Positions 51,157-60,486 of a stretch of DNA of 64,000 bases are shown here, piece after piece (the first letter of the stretch is position 1; each line of letters begins with the position of its first letter). The DNA is taken from positions 1 to 64,000 of the forward strand of contig NZ_RQVE01000008.1 in assembly GCF_003992315.1 (NCBI RefSeq), written 5' to 3'. The stretch comes from Veillonella sp. 3891. Its GTDB lineage: Bacteria; Bacillota; Negativicutes; Veillonellales; Veillonellaceae. The notes under the pieces were generated by a model. The model did no database searches. It saw only the letters and a program-made list of their open reading frames with translations, and had not been told where the DNA came from. The position numbers were made by a program, and so were the translations under genes.

Positions 51157-51807
51157 CTAAGAAGAGAGGATATATACGTCTACCGTTCTCCGTCCAAATT
51201 GCATAGCAGATCCATAATCTTCCAACACTACATCGATACGATTCCCCACGATGTCTCCTCCTGTATCGGCAGCAATGGCCTCACCATATCCAGGTATATA
51301 TACTCGTGTTCCTAATGGTATCACATTTGGATCCACAGCCACTACGCCATGACGTGCTGGTATACCCGTTGCTGTAATACCATCTCCACCACCATCTGTT
51401 GGTAAATAGGCAGTCGCTTCCATAGTAATCACTTCTTTCACACGATTATAGGAACGTGATACTTCTATATCTCGTGTACCTGCTCGAATGATTTTAGGTT
51501 TCATCGGTGTAATCGTTGTACGCTGTAGCTCTTTCGTATCTACTACTTCACCATGGTTATAGTGGACTTCTTCTTGTACTTCATCAAGTCCTGGCGTGCC
51601 TTCTTGTAACACTTCTTCCATTCCTTTTGGTAACGTATCCACTCTTTCATATTGTACCGCTACCGGTACTTCCACTTGATGTGTTTCTATCTTTTTAGTT
51701 TGGAATCCATGATTCCACATAAAGCCTGAGACTGTAACAAAGACTATTAGTAACAGTGTGAGCATAAGCACTGCTTTTTGCTTTTGCTGTAGTAATCGGT
51801 TTGTCAT
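51157..51807 (-). CDS. G5 and 3D domain cell-wall protein (YabE-like)
   Basis: A 216-residue exported protein. Residues about 12-32 form an uncleaved signal or membrane anchor. Then come a G5 domain (about 42-110, containing VPVAVQYERVDTLPKG and KPKIIRAGT) and a 3D domain (about 128-215) with the three conserved aspartates in VAVDPNVIPLGTRVYIPGYG, AADTGG and NRIDVVLEDY. This resembles B. subtilis YabE and the RpfB/MltA-like lytic transglycosylases, so it probably acts on peptidoglycan. It precedes rnmV and rsmA, which is the B. subtilis order. GGAGGTACTAG precedes the ATG. Confidence 0.88.
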   Translation of the reverse strand: MTNRLLQQKQKAVLMLTLLLIVFVTVSGFMWNHGFQTKKIETHQVEVPVAVQYERVDTLPKGMEEVLQEGTPGLDEVQEEVHYNHGEVVDTKELQRTTITPMKPKIIRAGTRDIEVSRSYNRVKEVITMEATAYLPTDGGGDGITATGIPARHGVVAVDPNVIPLGTRVYIPGYGEAIAADTGGDIVGNRIDVVLEDYGSAMQFGRRTVDVYILSS

Positions 51808-52435
51808 CTAGTACCTCCATGGGTGGTATTCTACCATAGACGGATAGATAAGGTCAAATATATGGTCCTAAATCGCATTGCAAAGCCATTCTTTAAGCAA
51901 TTATAGTTTTGTATTTTTTATTCAATAATATTTTTAGTCCACCATATAAAGACATTTTAATTTGATTAATACTTTTAAATATTATGCTCAAGAATTCTCA
52001 TTATGATATTTTTTTAATTATCCATAGTTTGCATGTATAACATACTCTAAACTTATGCACAGCCTAAACCATGTGTATAACTATATCCACAGGGTTCATC
52101 TAGTGTACAATCCAGCTCTAAATAAGTCTACTACATTTTCAAAATAATACTTTCTTATTGATAATGCAAAATTGATATGATACGCATTTTAGTAATACCC
52201 CATTCTTAAAACTCATAACTTGTCCACATCATTTTCAAAAAAATTAGCTACAAATTACACGAATTGTGTGTTTTGCAGCTAATTTTATGTATTATATATT
52301 GTTTCTGTAACAATATAGATAGATTTAGGCATACATGTTCAATCATATAGATGCGTTTTTACATTGTAATATATCCAAAACTTTTTATCACCTATATGTA
52401 TTACCCACTAGATTTTGACCATACAAGTCATACCA
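51808..52435. other. Long AT-rich intergenic region with DnaA-box-like sites
   Basis: These 628 nt between ppk1 and the 3D-domain gene hold no credible gene. They contain a cluster of DnaA-box-like 9-mers (listed below) and several AT-only runs (51900-52020). The promoter of the 3D-domain gene must lie here but I cannot point to one with confidence. Confidence 0.55.
52053..52228. promoter_or_regulatory. Cluster of DnaA-box-like sequences
   Basis: Two perfect matches to TTATNCACA occur 10 nt apart in opposite orientation: TTATGCACA (52053-52061, plus) and TTATACACA (minus strand of 52072-52080). One-mismatch sites follow at 52083-52091 (ATATCCACA) and 52220-52228 (TTGTCCACA). The cluster lies beside AT-rich DNA. 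It may bind DnaA as a regulatory or titration site. It is unlikely to be the chromosomal origin, because there is no dnaA or dnaN and no change of coding strand here. Confidence 0.5.
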
Positions 52436-54556
52436 TTACTTAATCTCATCGGTAGCGGTAAATTCTAAAATAGGATCCCATGAACCTAACTCAGATATAC
52501 TTTCAGTAGTATCTATCTCATTAGGATTCATAAATGAAAGTTGGGCACATACCTTATCTTCTTTTGCAATGACCTTGCGATAGGATCCGTCCGCACGCAT
52601 AATATGAGCTTTTTGATTATCTGCTAAATATACCTCTAAGATATGTTGTAATTCTTGTTGTAAATTCTTATCTTCCACTGGTACCATTAGTTCCACTCGA
52701 TCATTTAAGTTTCGTGGCATCCAATCAGCACTAGAAATATAGTAGGGACTTTCACTGTGATTTTTAAAGTATAAAACACGATGATGTTCTAAGAAACGTC
52801 CAACAATGGATCGCACTGTAATATTCTCACTGACCCCTTCAATACCTGGTCTAAGGGTACAAATACCACGAACAATGAGATCAATCTTGACCCCCTTACA
52901 GGATGCCTCATATAGCTTGGCAATGATTTCTTTATCTAACAAAGAATTCATCTTCCCAATGATATGCCCTTCTTTTCCATGCTCTACAGCTCGGATTTCT
53001 CCATCAATTAACTCCATCAAAGACGAGCGCAACGTCAATGGGGCCACAATAAGATGTTGCCACTGCTGTGATTCTGTATATCCTGAAATGGTATTAAAGA
53101 ATAGAGAACTATCATCTGCATAAGACTCGCGACAGGTTAATAAACCGCAGTCTGTATAATATTTTGCAGTCTTACCATTGTAATTACCTGTGGCAAAGTG
53201 CATATATCTTCGCAGTACTTCTCCCTCTTTACGCACTACCATAGTAATTTTAGAGTGCGTCTTAAGCCCTCTCAAACCATAAATCACATGACAGCCGGCT
53301 TTTTCTAATCTCCGTGCCATAATAATGTTATTTTCTTCATCAAAACGGGCTTTCACTTCCATTAATACTGTAACTTGTTTACCCAATTCTGCCGCTTTCA
53401 CTAGAGCTGCTACGATAGGAGAATCCCCGCTAACACGATACAAAGTTTGCTTGATAGCTAGCACATCAGGGTCTACAGCTGCTCTAGCTATAAACTCTTC
53501 CACTATTGAAAAAGAATCAAATGGATGATGTAAGAGCCTATCTTTTTCACGGATATAATCAAAGATAGCTGAAGTCCCTCGTTCCGTTACGCAAGGAAGT
53601 TCTCTCCGTGTAAAAGTAGGATATCGCAAATAATCGTAGCCAGGTAAATTACAGAACTCCCCAAAGGAGGCGATATCCAAAATTCCTTCCGCTATATAAA
53701 CAGCCTCTTTTTTTGCTTGTAAGCCTTGCAAAACAAATTCTAATAACTGTGGGTCATACTGTTCACATACTTCCACACGTACCACTTCACCACGACGACG
53801 TCGTCGAAGAGATTTTTCAATCTCCCGAAGTAAATCCGTCGCTTCTTCTTCAATATCTAAATCGGCATCCCGTGTGACACGGAAGGTAGTAAAGGAATCG
53901 ATATGATGACCTACAAAAAAGTCTTCACAATAATAGTTGATAACATCTTCTAACATAACAAAGTGACGATGTACATCATTCGGTACTTCAATAATCCGAT
54001 TCAATACAGAAGGAATCGGTAATATAGCCATTTTTTCTTGTTCTTTATCATGGATGGGATGTATTTTCACCACCGAGTTTAATGTTTTATTCACCAAAAA
54101 TGGGAAGGGATGGCTCGCATCCACTGCTAGTGGCGTAACGACGGGAAATATATGAGTGCGAAAATATTGGTATAACCAACGCAGTTCACTTTCTTTTAAA
54201 TCTTTTACTTTGACGAAATGTAATCCTTCTTTTTGTAATCGTTTTAAAATATCATGAAAGTACATATATTGCAAAGACACTAATTTTCTTGTAGCCTCAC
54301 TTATCGCTTTTAGTTGCGCTTTTGCATCCATATGAGCTGCATCGTATTTAATGATTCCACTCTGCTCTTGATGGCGTAATCCAGATACGCGAATCATAAA
54401 AAATTCATCTAAATTAGAGCTTCCTATGGTTAAAAATCGTAATTTTTCCATAAGTGGATTGCTTCTGTCGATAGACTCTTGTAGGACTCGCTGATTAAAT
54501 TTCAGCCATGATAATTCACGATTAAAATAATACTTAGGATTGTCAAAGTCTTTCAT
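52436..54556 (-). CDS. ppk1: Polyphosphate kinase 1
   Basis: PPK1 reversibly makes long-chain polyphosphate from ATP. The 706-residue protein has the N-terminal YFNRELSWLKFNQRVLQES (about 6-24), FFMIRVSGL, HPFPFLVNKT, the FDSFSIVEEFIARAAVDPDVLAIKQTLYR region (about 345-373), the autophosphorylated-histidine motif YGLRGLKTHSKI (about 425-437) and the second PLD-like motif region near HHRVLYFKNH. I start at 54556, where AGGAG is 7 nt upstream; 54577 lies inside the previous gene. It follows the exopolyphosphatase gene and overlaps the end of its reading region by a few nt. Confidence 0.94.
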   Translation of the reverse strand: MKDFDNPKYYFNRELSWLKFNQRVLQESIDRSNPLMEKLRFLTIGSSNLDEFFMIRVSGLRHQEQSGIIKYDAAHMDAKAQLKAISEATRKLVSLQYMYFHDILKRLQKEGLHFVKVKDLKESELRWLYQYFRTHIFPVVTPLAVDASHPFPFLVNKTLNSVVKIHPIHDKEQEKMAILPIPSVLNRIIEVPNDVHRHFVMLEDVINYYCEDFFVGHHIDSFTTFRVTRDADLDIEEEATDLLREIEKSLRRRRRGEVVRVEVCEQYDPQLLEFVLQGLQAKKEAVYIAEGILDIASFGEFCNLPGYDYLRYPTFTRRELPCVTERGTSAIFDYIREKDRLLHHPFDSFSIVEEFIARAAVDPDVLAIKQTLYRVSGDSPIVAALVKAAELGKQVTVLMEVKARFDEENNIIMARRLEKAGCHVIYGLRGLKTHSKITMVVRKEGEVLRRYMHFATGNYNGKTAKYYTDCGLLTCRESYADDSSLFFNTISGYTESQQWQHLIVAPLTLRSSLMELIDGEIRAVEHGKEGHIIGKMNSLLDKEIIAKLYEASCKGVKIDLIVRGICTLRPGIEGVSENITVRSIVGRFLEHHRVLYFKNHSESPYYISSADWMPRNLNDRVELMVPVEDKNLQQELQHILEVYLADNQKAHIMRADGSYRKVIAKEDKVCAQLSFMNPNEIDTTESISELGSWDPILEFTATDEIK

Positions 54557-54566
54557 AGTATCACTC

Positions 54567-56129
54567 CTAACGGACATTCCAATGTATCACTAGTTCACGT
54601 TTAAATTCTTTTTTACACTGTTTCTTTAATTTTTCGATGGCTATCTCCATCATAGGAATGTGACTCAACTCTTGCACTTCTACACGCATATCGATTTGTT
54701 TATCTGTAATATAACTTTGGATAGAACGGACCGTCCGTTCATGGGTTTCTTCCAAGGCTTCTGCTAAAGCTAAAGGAAATGACAATTTTTGTATCAATTC
54801 CCGATCTCCTTCTTTTAGTAGGGACAGATAGGGAGACTGCTTGATAAATTTGCTGTTTGCTCCATGGGAATAGGATGCAATAAACGCGCTTAACAACTGC
54901 TCTCTATGGGATAATCCATATAGATTACTATTAATAATCATATACGCACTATGCCTTGCATGGCTATAATAGTTAATTTGTTTTCCTAAATCATGCAGCA
55001 ATGAGGCTACTTTCAATAGTAGTTTCAGACGTTCCCCTTCTGGCATTAATTCTTTCCATTGTTTATAAATTAGTTTCGACAGCTTCGCAATGTATAGGGA
55101 ATGGTCCACATCGTGCGGAGTGAAAGAACGCAATACATTCAAAGTGGAGTGGGTCACAATATCATCTACAACACCATTTTTTTGAAGACATGGTAGGCTA
55201 TACATCTCTCCCGAATAGTGGGACCCATAGTATTGAAAGAACAATCCTTCTCGCAAGCCACAACCACTGACAATCATGGACGATGCCTTTGTATACTCCA
55301 TCAGTTCCATAATGATAGCCATACCTGCCACGATAATATCAGCTCGCTCAGAAGATAATCCAGAAATCTTTTTCCGTTCTTCCCATGGCGTTTCTTTCAC
55401 CCGTTGAAACAAAGCCTCCATGGTCGCTTTTTTTACCTTATAATTGTGTAATTTAGGGATGGGATAGTTTTTCTCACGTTGGTCCATCTTGGCAATATTC
55501 CGTGCGGTCCCTCCAATTCCTATAAGTGGTAGTTTCACATTTCTAAGCCATGCTTCACGATGTAAGACATCCTGAATATGAGAAATCATACTAGTATACT
55601 CTGCTTTCGTAAACTCGTGCTTCGACTGAAATTGTCCTGTCATGACAAGCGCCCCCATAGGAAGGCTGACAGATTTTTTTAATTGTCTATTTTCAATTAA
55701 GCTAATCTCAATGCTCGCCCCACCAAGGTCAAAGACGATAAAATTATCGAGTCCTATGGTATTCACAACCCCTAAAAATCCTAAGTACGCCTCTTCCTCA
55801 CCACTAATAGGACGTAAAGGAATCCCCGTCTCAGCATAGACACGACGAATAAAACTATTACCATTACTAGCCAATCGTACGGCTGCTGTAGCAATACCTT
55901 GAATCTCTGTGACACCCATAGCTTTCGCCATATGAGATAGGGCTTTTAATGTTTTAATGGCTCGTTCCATAGCGGGTTTCGTCAACATTTGGTGGGTCCA
56001 CATCCCCTCGCTAAGGCGAATCGACTCCTTCTGTTGATATATCAAACGATAACTGCCGGATTCGGTAATCTCTGAAATAACAAACCGTACTGAGTTTGAT
56101 CCTAAATCTATTAATGCTACTCGTTTCAT
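54567..56129 (-). CDS. ppx: Exopolyphosphatase/pppGpp phosphohydrolase family protein with HD domain
   Basis: A 520-residue Ppx/GppA enzyme, which removes phosphate from polyphosphate ends and, in some members, the 5' phosphate of pppGpp. The N-terminal actin-like fold shows VALIDLGSNSVRFVI (about 4-18) and IVFDLGGASIEISLI (about 130-144), GIGGTARNIAKM (about 205) and GCGLREGLF (about 285). The C-terminal HD domain shows LLHDLGKQINYYSHARHSAY (about 395-414). I start at 56129, 4 nt after AGGAG. Pairing with ppk1 indicates a polyphosphate synthesis and breakdown unit. GppA-type activity cannot be excluded. Confidence 0.9.
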   Translation of the reverse strand: MKRVALIDLGSNSVRFVISEITESGSYRLIYQQKESIRLSEGMWTHQMLTKPAMERAIKTLKALSHMAKAMGVTEIQGIATAAVRLASNGNSFIRRVYAETGIPLRPISGEEEAYLGFLGVVNTIGLDNFIVFDLGGASIEISLIENRQLKKSVSLPMGALVMTGQFQSKHEFTKAEYTSMISHIQDVLHREAWLRNVKLPLIGIGGTARNIAKMDQREKNYPIPKLHNYKVKKATMEALFQRVKETPWEERKKISGLSSERADIIVAGMAIIMELMEYTKASSMIVSGCGLREGLFFQYYGSHYSGEMYSLPCLQKNGVVDDIVTHSTLNVLRSFTPHDVDHSLYIAKLSKLIYKQWKELMPEGERLKLLLKVASLLHDLGKQINYYSHARHSAYMIINSNLYGLSHREQLLSAFIASYSHGANSKFIKQSPYLSLLKEGDRELIQKLSFPLALAEALEETHERTVRSIQSYITDKQIDMRVEVQELSHIPMMEIAIEKLKKQCKKEFKRELVIHWNVR

Positions 56130-56147
56130 AGGTCTCCTGTGTGCACA

Positions 56148-56188
56148 GAAAGGCACTTTCCGTATATGCTACTGTGAAAGTGCCTTTC
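56148..56188. terminator. Hairpin between tatD and ppx
   Basis: A perfect 13-bp stem GAAAGGCACTTTC/GAAAGTGCCTTTC (56148-56160 with 56176-56188) lies just after tatD and directly upstream of the ppx ribosome-binding site. No T-tract of note follows on the minus strand, so it may be a partial terminator or an attenuating or processing hairpin. Confidence 0.6.
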
Positions 56189-56198
56189 TAGTTCTATA

Positions 56199-56966
56199 TT
56201 ACTCAATACCAAAACAACGTTTGCCATTCTCTAAAGCAATGGCAGCTAGTTCTTCTACATCCATACCGCGCAATTGGGCAATTTCCTGTGCCACAAATTG
56301 AGTTTTGGATGGGTCATTACGACGACCTCTAAATGGAGGGGGAGTCAAATAGGGAGAATCTGTTTCGATAAGCAAACGATCCAAGGGAATGTGCTTTGCT
56401 ACTTCTTTTAGATTCGTAGATTTGGGGAATACTACCGGTCCTGCGAAAGATATGTAATAGCCCATTTTAATAAATTCTTTTGCCATGTCTAAGCTTGTAG
56501 AGAAACAATGGAAGACCCCATAATTGCCTTTTCCATGTTCTACTAACATATCTCGAATGGCTCCATGTGCATCGCGATCGTGGATAATAATTGGTAAATC
56601 CACTTCTCTTGCAATGGCTAGTTGACGTTTGAAAGACTCTGCCTGCACATCTCGATCAGAAAAATCATAGTAATAATCTAAACCGATTTCACCAATGGCT
56701 TTAACTTTAGGATGGGATGCCATTTGTTTGAACCATTCATAATCTTCTTCTGTGGCATCTTTAGATTCGTGTGGATGTACCCCTACAGCGGCATAGACAC
56801 GGTCATACTGTTCAGCCAAGGCAATGGCAGATTCTGCCGTTTTGCGGTCAACGGCAGGGCACATAATATACTCTACACCTTGATCAAAACAGTCTTGTAT
56901 CATCTGTTCCCGATCATTATCAAATCGTTCATCATTGATATGCGCATGTGTATCGAACAATCGCAT
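56199..56966 (-). CDS. tatD: TatD family metal-dependent hydrolase/deoxyribonuclease
   Basis: A 255-residue TIM-barrel metallo-hydrolase of the TatD family, with 3'-5' exonuclease activity in characterised members. Metal ligands are visible: DTHAHIND (HxH, residues 5-8 region), GEIGLDYYYD (about 92-101, Glu), IIHDRDA (His about 130), FHCFS (His about 153) and LIETDSPYLTPPPFRGRRNDP (Asp about 205). It follows metG directly, as in B. subtilis yabD. Confidence 0.93.
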   Translation of the reverse strand: MRLFDTHAHINDERFDNDREQMIQDCFDQGVEYIMCPAVDRKTAESAIALAEQYDRVYAAVGVHPHESKDATEEDYEWFKQMASHPKVKAIGEIGLDYYYDFSDRDVQAESFKRQLAIAREVDLPIIIHDRDAHGAIRDMLVEHGKGNYGVFHCFSTSLDMAKEFIKMGYYISFAGPVVFPKSTNLKEVAKHIPLDRLLIETDSPYLTPPPFRGRRNDPSKTQFVAQEIAQLRGMDVEELAAIALENGKRCFGIE

Positions 56967-58915
56967 TATCTCACCACACTTCCTGGAGTTAAGGATTCAA
57001 TATTCGTTACTTCTAATTGATCCTCTTCATTAGATGCTGACAAAATCATACCTTCTGACATATGGCCCATGATTTTCTTCGGTGCTAAGTTCGCCAAATA
57101 AATCACTTTTTTGCCAATTAATTCTTCTGGTTTGTAAAATTGGGAGATACCGCTCACTACCGTACGTGTTTCAATACCTAAATCTAAGGTGAATAGCAAC
57201 AATTTTTTAGATTTTTTCACCGCTTCACAAGTTAACACTTTCGCTACCCGTAAATCTAATTTCGCAAAATCGTCGTATTCGATGGCATCTTTGATTGGAG
57301 GAATATTGCTAGTATCGACAGTTTCCTCAGTGGTTTCTTCAATAGCTTCTGGTGCTACCTCTACCATTTCAGGAATTTCAAAGCGTGGGTAGATTGGATC
57401 TCCTTTCACCACTTTTGTACCTGTAGGAAGAGCACCAAATGTGCGTACATCATCTAGCATAGCTTGTGCAAACCCTTGTAAGCCAAGTTGTTCCCAAATT
57501 TTAGGAGCTCCTGTTGGAATCACTGGGTCCACTAAGACAGCGATGATACGCAAAGATTCTGCCAAATGATACATAACAGCTTCCAAGCGCTCTTTGTCGC
57601 CTTCATTAGCACCTTTTGCCAGTACCCAAGGCATAGTTTCATCAATGTATTTGTTCGTACGACCGATGAAAGCCCATACAGCTTTGAAAGCTTTGTTGTA
57701 CTGCATATCTTCCATCAATTGTTCGTAGTCTTTTACCGTTTGCTCTGCTAAGGCAATTAAATCCTTATCAACCTCTTCTGTTGGCTCATGTTTTGTAATG
57801 ATACCACCATGATATTTTTCAATCATCGCTACGGTACGGTTCAATAAGTTCCCAAGGTCATTGGACAAGTCTGCATTGATTTTTGTAATGAAATTAGGCA
57901 AACTGAAATTACCATCATTGCCTAAATGCACTTCATTCACCAAGAAATAGCGTAACGCATCAGATCCGTAGGTGTCAATCAATGGAATTGGGTCGATCAC
58001 ATTGCCCAAAGATTTACTCATTTTTGTGCCATCTACTACAAGCCAGCCGTGACCATATACTTTTTTCGGCAATGGCAAGCCAAGGCTCATAAGCATAATC
58101 GGCCAAATAATCGTATGGAAACGGACAATTTCTTTTCCTACTAAATGCAAATCTGCAGGCCAGTAGGTTTCAAATAAATCACTGTTTTCATCCAATGGGT
58201 TTAAAGCAGAAATATAGTTAATCAACGCATCAAACCACACATACATGACATGTTTTTCATCAAATGGCACTGGAATACCCCAGTTAAAGCTTGTTCGAGA
58301 CACTGCCAAATCTTCCAATCCTTGTTTGACGAATTGAATCATCTCATTACGGCGAGATTCTGGTTGAATAAAATCAGGATTTTCTTCGATGAATTTGAAC
58401 CATTGGTCAGCGTATTTATTCATGCGGAAGAAATAACTTTCTTCTTGTACCACTTCTAATGGACGACCACAATCAGGACATGTTTTTTCAGGGCCTAATT
58501 TAGATTCTGGCCAGAATGTTTCACATGGTACGCAATATAAACCTTCGTAAGAAGATTTATAAATATCTCCATTGTCAAAGGCCTTTTGGAATAAATGTTG
58601 GCAATATTTAATATGTCGTTCATCCGTAGTTCTAATGAAATCATCATGGGAGATGTTCAACTTTTCCCATAAATGTTTAAATCCATCTACGATTTGCGTT
58701 GTATATTCTAAAGGAGTAATACCCATCGATTCTGCCATACGTTGGATTTTTTGACCGTGTTCATCAGAGCCTGTTAAAAATCGCACATCATAGCCCGCTC
58801 TGCGTTTGAAACGAGCAATTGTATCAGCAATGGACGTACAGTATGTATGCCCAATATGTAATTTCGCACTTGGATAATAAATTGGTGTCGTAATATAATA
58901 CGGTTTCTTAGTCAT
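56966..58915 (-). CDS. metG: Methionyl-tRNA synthetase
   Basis: MetG charges tRNA-Met. The 649-residue protein (start 58915) has PIYYPSAKLHIGHTYC with the HIGH signature (about 18-21), a CxxC...CxxC zinc knuckle (CVPCETFW...CPDCGRP, about 127-150), the KMSKS motif in DGTKMSKSLGN (about 300-310), an anticodon-binding helix bundle and a C-terminal EMAP-like OB-fold (about 545-649, DLRVAKVLTCEAVKKSKKLL). I chose 58915 because AAGGAG is 7 nt upstream; the open frame extends to 58987 without such a site. The start overlaps the rsmI stop by 8 nt. Confidence 0.96.
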   Translation of the reverse strand: MTKKPYYITTPIYYPSAKLHIGHTYCTSIADTIARFKRRAGYDVRFLTGSDEHGQKIQRMAESMGITPLEYTTQIVDGFKHLWEKLNISHDDFIRTTDERHIKYCQHLFQKAFDNGDIYKSSYEGLYCVPCETFWPESKLGPEKTCPDCGRPLEVVQEESYFFRMNKYADQWFKFIEENPDFIQPESRRNEMIQFVKQGLEDLAVSRTSFNWGIPVPFDEKHVMYVWFDALINYISALNPLDENSDLFETYWPADLHLVGKEIVRFHTIIWPIMLMSLGLPLPKKVYGHGWLVVDGTKMSKSLGNVIDPIPLIDTYGSDALRYFLVNEVHLGNDGNFSLPNFITKINADLSNDLGNLLNRTVAMIEKYHGGIITKHEPTEEVDKDLIALAEQTVKDYEQLMEDMQYNKAFKAVWAFIGRTNKYIDETMPWVLAKGANEGDKERLEAVMYHLAESLRIIAVLVDPVIPTGAPKIWEQLGLQGFAQAMLDDVRTFGALPTGTKVVKGDPIYPRFEIPEMVEVAPEAIEETTEETVDTSNIPPIKDAIEYDDFAKLDLRVAKVLTCEAVKKSKKLLLFTLDLGIETRTVVSGISQFYKPEELIGKKVIYLANLAPKKIMGHMSEGMILSASNEEDQLEVTNIESLTPGSVVR

Positions 58916-59774
58916 CTGTTCTCTCCTTACTATACAATTCAATTTCATTATATATATCGCGCCGTGAAAGGCCACGTTCTTTTGCAATTTGACGGGCGGC
59001 CTCCTTTTTAGGTACTCCCGTTTCGATTAAGGCTAAGGCTGCCTCTAATGGTGAAAGAACAACTTCTTCTACCATCGTTTCATCTGTTACTGTTTCACTA
59101 CCACCTACTAAGAGGACAAATTCCCCTTTTTCTACGATTTGACTAAAATCATTTTGTAACTCTAGCAAAGTGGTTCGTGTGAAAGTTTCGAACTTTTTCG
59201 TCAGTTCACGACCTACTGTAATAGGACGATTTCCTAAGCCTTCATATAAGCTTTGGAGCGTTTCTTCTATACGATGAGGCGCTTCATAAAAAATAAGAGT
59301 TCCTTCATAGGTAGCAATCCGTGATAGCACCTCTTTTACATGCTGCTTTCGCTTCGGTAAAAATCCGATGAAGTGAAACTCCTTCGTATTTTGCCCTGAT
59401 GCAATGAGTGCCGTTAACCCTGCATTCGCCCCTGGCAAAGGTACAATCGGTATACCCGCATCGATGGCTTCTTTCACCAAATCTTCGCCGGGATCAGAAA
59501 TAGCCGGCATACCCGCATCGCTGACCAAACCGATGGATTGACCATCTAATAAACGCTGGATGAGGTCTGCCCCCTTCTCCGCTTTATTGTGTTCATGATA
59601 GGAAATCATAGGCTTAGCAATATTAAAATGTTGTAATAACACTCCCGTATGACGCGTATCTTCCGCTGCCACCACATCTACTTCTTGTAATGTACGCACA
59701 GCCCGATAGGTCATATCTTCTAAGTTCCCAATGGGTGTGGGAATTAAAAATAACGTCCCTTTATGACTACTCAT
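58908..59774 (-). CDS. rsmI: 16S rRNA (cytidine(1402)-2'-O)-methyltransferase
   Basis: RsmI 2'-O-methylates C1402 of 16S rRNA in the decoding centre. The 288-residue protein has the tetrapyrrole-methylase fold: GTLFLIPTPIGNLEDMTYRA (about 6-25), AAEDTRHTGVLLQHF (about 36-50), LVSDAGMPAISDPG (about 82-95), VVPLPGANA (about 108) and FYEAPHRIEETL (about 165). I start at 59774, directly behind the trmN6 stop with GAGGT upstream; the frame could run to 59840, but that lies inside trmN6. Confidence 0.94.
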   Translation of the reverse strand: MSSHKGTLFLIPTPIGNLEDMTYRAVRTLQEVDVVAAEDTRHTGVLLQHFNIAKPMISYHEHNKAEKGADLIQRLLDGQSIGLVSDAGMPAISDPGEDLVKEAIDAGIPIVPLPGANAGLTALIASGQNTKEFHFIGFLPKRKQHVKEVLSRIATYEGTLIFYEAPHRIEETLQSLYEGLGNRPITVGRELTKKFETFTRTTLLELQNDFSQIVEKGEFVLLVGGSETVTDETMVEEVVLSPLEAALALIETGVPKKEAARQIAKERGLSRRDIYNEIELYSKERTDD

Positions 59775-60486
59775 AATATGCTTGTACCTCTTCTGAATAG
59801 GAACCATCCACTTCGTAAATATATAAAGGTGGTTCCACAATCATACCTAGTTTTCCACCATATTTTAATTCTAGTAATACCAATTTGCTCACTTTATCTT
59901 GCTTACCATGAACAAAGCGCATTCGTTTGACTCTAAATTGAGTCTGTTCAATAGCATGTAACAAGGATTCTAAGCGTGGTGTGGTATAAATCATCCACAA
60001 AGTACCGCCAAATTTTAAATACCGTTGAGCTTGTAGCAATCTATCTTTCATAGAATGTTGTTGTTCATGCAAGGCTAATGCTACACTTTCTTCTTGCGAT
60101 AAAAGTCCACTATTCGGTTCAAAATAGGGCGGATTCATGTAGATACCATCAAACTGACCATAGTAAACTTTACCTGCATTGATCATGTAATCTAGCTCCA
60201 CCATGGATACTGATTCTGCAATGTCATTATGAATGACACTTTTCTGAGCTAGCTCAATGACACGAGGATTACAATCAACCCCTACTATATGACGGGCTCC
60301 ACGATGGTACAGCACATGGGGAATCACCCCTGTGCCTGTACCTAATTCTAAATAATATTTATTGGATTTCGCCTCTCCAAAATGAGCCAGTAAGATAGCA
60401 TCAATGGAAAACTTAAACTCTTTTTCATCTTGGAATAGCTGAAACTCACTCAGTAGCAATTCTGTAACTGTAATATTACTCTTCAT
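59767..60486 (-). CDS. trmN6: tRNA1(Val) (adenine(37)-N6)-methyltransferase-like protein
   Basis: A 239-residue SAM-dependent methyltransferase of the TrmN6/YabB type. It shows the SAM-binding LGTGTGVIPHVL (about 47-58), VGVDCNP (about 72-78) and the catalytic IYMNPPYF (about 123-130), the NPPY signature of N6-adenine methylation. Position between ricT and rsmI matches B. subtilis yabB. The start overlaps the ricT end by 11 nt, with only a weak ribosome-binding site, so translation is probably coupled. Confidence 0.85.
   Translation of the reverse strand: MKSNITVTELLLSEFQLFQDEKEFKFSIDAILLAHFGEAKSNKYYLELGTGTGVIPHVLYHRGARHIVGVDCNPRVIELAQKSVIHNDIAESVSMVELDYMINAGKVYYGQFDGIYMNPPYFEPNSGLLSQEESVALALHEQQHSMKDRLLQAQRYLKFGGTLWMIYTTPRLESLLHAIEQTQFRVKRMRFVHGKQDKVSKLVLLELKYGGKLGMIVEPPLYIYEVDGSYSEEVQAYYE

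Noticed and set aside
51808-52435. Chromosomal replication origin
   Set aside because: DnaA-box-like sites and AT-rich DNA are present, but there is no dnaA or dnaN, and genes on both sides are on the same strand, so forks seem to pass through.
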